The position numbers were made by a program, and so were the translations under genes. From CAG-170 sp022779365 (GTDB taxonomy: Bacteria; Bacillota; Clostridia; Oscillospirales; Oscillospiraceae), in the NCBI GenBank assembly GCA_022779365.1, contig JALFSI010000017.1, forward strand, positions 1 through 13,034: 13,034 bases of DNA, read 5' to 3'. Positions 11,888 to 13,034 of the stretch are shown here, piece by piece. The notes under the pieces are model-generated. The model was not told the DNA's origin and ran no database searches. It was given only the letters and a program-made list of their open reading frames with translations. Numbering within the stretch: position 1 is the first letter of the stretch; the number at the start of each line of letters is the position of its first letter.

Positions 11888-12897
11888 TGATTAGAATCGG
11901 TCTTGCCGGATGCGGCTTTATGGGCGATATGCACGCGGCGTGCTACCGCGCGCTGGCGGAGCTGGGCGTGCAGGTCACGGCGGTGGCGGACGTGCGCCCC
12001 GAATTTGCAAAGAAGCTTGCCGATACTTACGGCGCAAAGCTCTATGACACGGCGGAGGATATGATCGAACATGCCGATGTGGACGTGATCGACATCTGCC
12101 TGCCCACGCATCTGCACGCGAAGCTCGCCGTGCAGGCGATGAAGAAGGGACGCGACGTGTTCCTGGAGAAGCCCGTCTGCATCCGCGAGGATGAGATGGA
12201 GCTGCTGCTGGCGACGGAACGTGAGACGGGCAGCAAGGTGCAGGTCGGGCAGGTCATCCGCCTGTGGGACGAATACGCGTGGCTCAAGGACGTGACGGCG
12301 CGCGGCGAGTTCGGCAAATTCCGCTCCGGCGTGTTCCAGCGCCTGAGCGCCAAGCCCACCTGGGCGAGCAACGGCTGGCTGCATAAGGCGGAGCTGAGCG
12401 GCGGCGTGGCGGTGGATATGCACGTCCACGATGTGGACTTTGTCCGCTACCTGCTGGGCGACCCCGACACCGTGCAGGCGGTCGCCAGCCGTGACGCAGA
12501 CGGCGTCATTCAGGAGATCAGCGCAGTCTACGGCTACGGCAAGGACGTCGCCGTGTCGGTCGAGGCGGGCTGGGACTACCCCGCGGCGTTCCCGTTCACC
12601 GCGACGTACCGCGTCCGCTTTGAAAAGGCGGCGGTCACGTTCGCGGGCGGCGCGGTCACGGTGTACCCCTACGACGGCGAGCCGTATCAGCCGAAGATAG
12701 AAGCACAGTATCACGGCGACAACGCCGTGGGCGGCAACATTTCATCCCTCGGCGGGTATTATAACGAGCTGAAATATTTCATTGAGGGCATCAAAGGCGA
12801 GCATCCGCTCGAAATTGCCACGCTGGAAGAGGCAATTAAATCCGTAAGATTGGTCAAAAAAGAGATCGAGACCACCGGCGGGCTGGTTGCGAAATAA
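11887..12897 (+). CDS. Gfo/Idh/MocA-family NAD(P)-dependent oxidoreductase
   Basis: A 336-residue oxidoreductase of the Gfo/Idh/MocA family, which interconverts a sugar or cyclitol hydroxyl and a ketone. The N-terminal Rossmann fold starts IGLAGCGFMG (4-13) and the acidic D35 in AVADVRPE (32-39) suggests NAD preference. The EKPV motif (94-97) supplies the usual catalytic lysine K95. The C-terminal domain has GGVAVDMHVHDVDF (172-185), with D177 and H181 as the expected active-site pair. Length is typical. The start overlaps the isomerase stop (TAATG) and has GGAGGGG just upstream, so it is translationally coupled. The stop at 12895-12897 abuts the right-hand repeat with no intervening base. 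Confidence 0.93.
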   Translation: MIRIGLAGCGFMGDMHAACYRALAELGVQVTAVADVRPEFAKKLADTYGAKLYDTAEDMIEHADVDVIDICLPTHLHAKLAVQAMKKGRDVFLEKPVCIREDEMELLLATERETGSKVQVGQVIRLWDEYAWLKDVTARGEFGKFRSGVFQRLSAKPTWASNGWLHKAELSGGVAVDMHVHDVDFVRYLLGDPDTVQAVASRDADGVIQEISAVYGYGKDVAVSVEAGWDYPAAFPFTATYRVRFEKAAVTFAGGAVTVYPYDGEPYQPKIEAQYHGDNAVGGNISSLGGYYNELKYFIEGIKGEHPLEIATLEEAIKSVRLVKKEIETTGGLVAK

Positions 12898-13034
12898 TAC
12901 TAGAATCTGTTAAAAAGCTTGAAGAGCTTTTTATAGCGCCAACGGCGCGTCAGATTCTGCATGAGACGGCGCAGCGTGCATTCGCACGATGCGAGTGTGC
13001 GTAGCACACGGGATTCTTGATTCAATATTTTAAT
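12898..13034. repeat. Hairpin-rich repeat, right copy (cut by window end)
   Basis: Direct-orientation copy of the element at 1-137, offset by 12897 bases, with one substitution at 13023. It keeps the three-way-junction stems (12902-12909 with 12951-12958), the TAAAAAGCT/AGCTTTTTA hairpin (12911-12933) and the later hairpins. The final palindrome is interrupted by the window end. The hairpin with its T5 run 14 bases after the oxidoreductase stop could serve as that operon's terminator. Confidence 0.9.

Noticed and set aside
1..13034. Plasmid or phage identity for the window
   Set aside because: No replication, partition, mobilisation, integrase or structural genes are visible, so the terminal repeats alone do not support it.

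Overview
The window looks like a chromosomal accessory locus of a GC-rich Gram-positive gut Clostridia, most likely Oscillospiraceae/Ruminococcaceae. The reasons are strong AGGAGG-type ribosome binding sites, a lipoprotein-anchored substrate-binding protein, sigma-A-type promoters, and intergenic repeats built from GTCGCC/GGCGAC, GGGAGAG and GGGCGGGGC hairpins of a kind I associate with that group. The taxonomic call is inference. There are no rRNA, tRNA, CRISPR, transposase or phage genes.

Layout. (1) Positions 1-145 are a hairpin-rich repeat, and a near-identical copy (136 of 137 bases) ends the window at 12898-13034. (2) A CBM9-like protein (150-752, minus) diverges from a two-gene unit: a PIG-L/LmbE-type deacetylase (888-1598) and a ceramidase-fold zinc hydrolase (1618-2958) that lacks the family's nucleophilic serine. 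(3) A ROK-family repressor (3010-4206, minus) diverges from an RbsC/RbsA/RbsB-type sugar ABC transporter (permease 4408-5400, ATPase 5443-6918, lipoprotein 6973-8112). (4) A 576-base gap (8113-8688) holds a terminator, a mosaic of palindromic repeats with inverted ends, and the leader of the next gene. (5) A DegT/StrS-type PLP aminotransferase (8689-9957) stands alone, closed by a strong bidirectional terminator. (6) An AraC-family regulator (10023-10898, minus) diverges from a translationally coupled pair: a sugar-isomerase/epimerase TIM barrel (11045-11887) and a Gfo/Idh/MocA oxidoreductase (11887-12897). Their shared upstream region carries a 9-base direct repeat spaced exactly 21 bases, just upstream of a TATAAT.

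Working model (inference). This is a dedicated uptake and catabolic locus for an unusual sugar or cyclitol conjugate, plausibly N-acylated or aminated. The ABC system imports it. None of the enzymes has a signal peptide, so processing is cytoplasmic. Two adjacent zinc hydrolases could open amide or ester links, the DegT enzyme could exchange an amine and a ketone, and the oxidoreductase and isomerase would carry out keto-sugar chemistry. A ROK repressor and an AraC activator would sense different intermediates. No glycoside hydrolase or sugar kinase is present, so the pathway must be completed elsewhere or use another bond-breaking logic such as 3-keto-glycoside elimination. The substrate cannot be read from the sequence.
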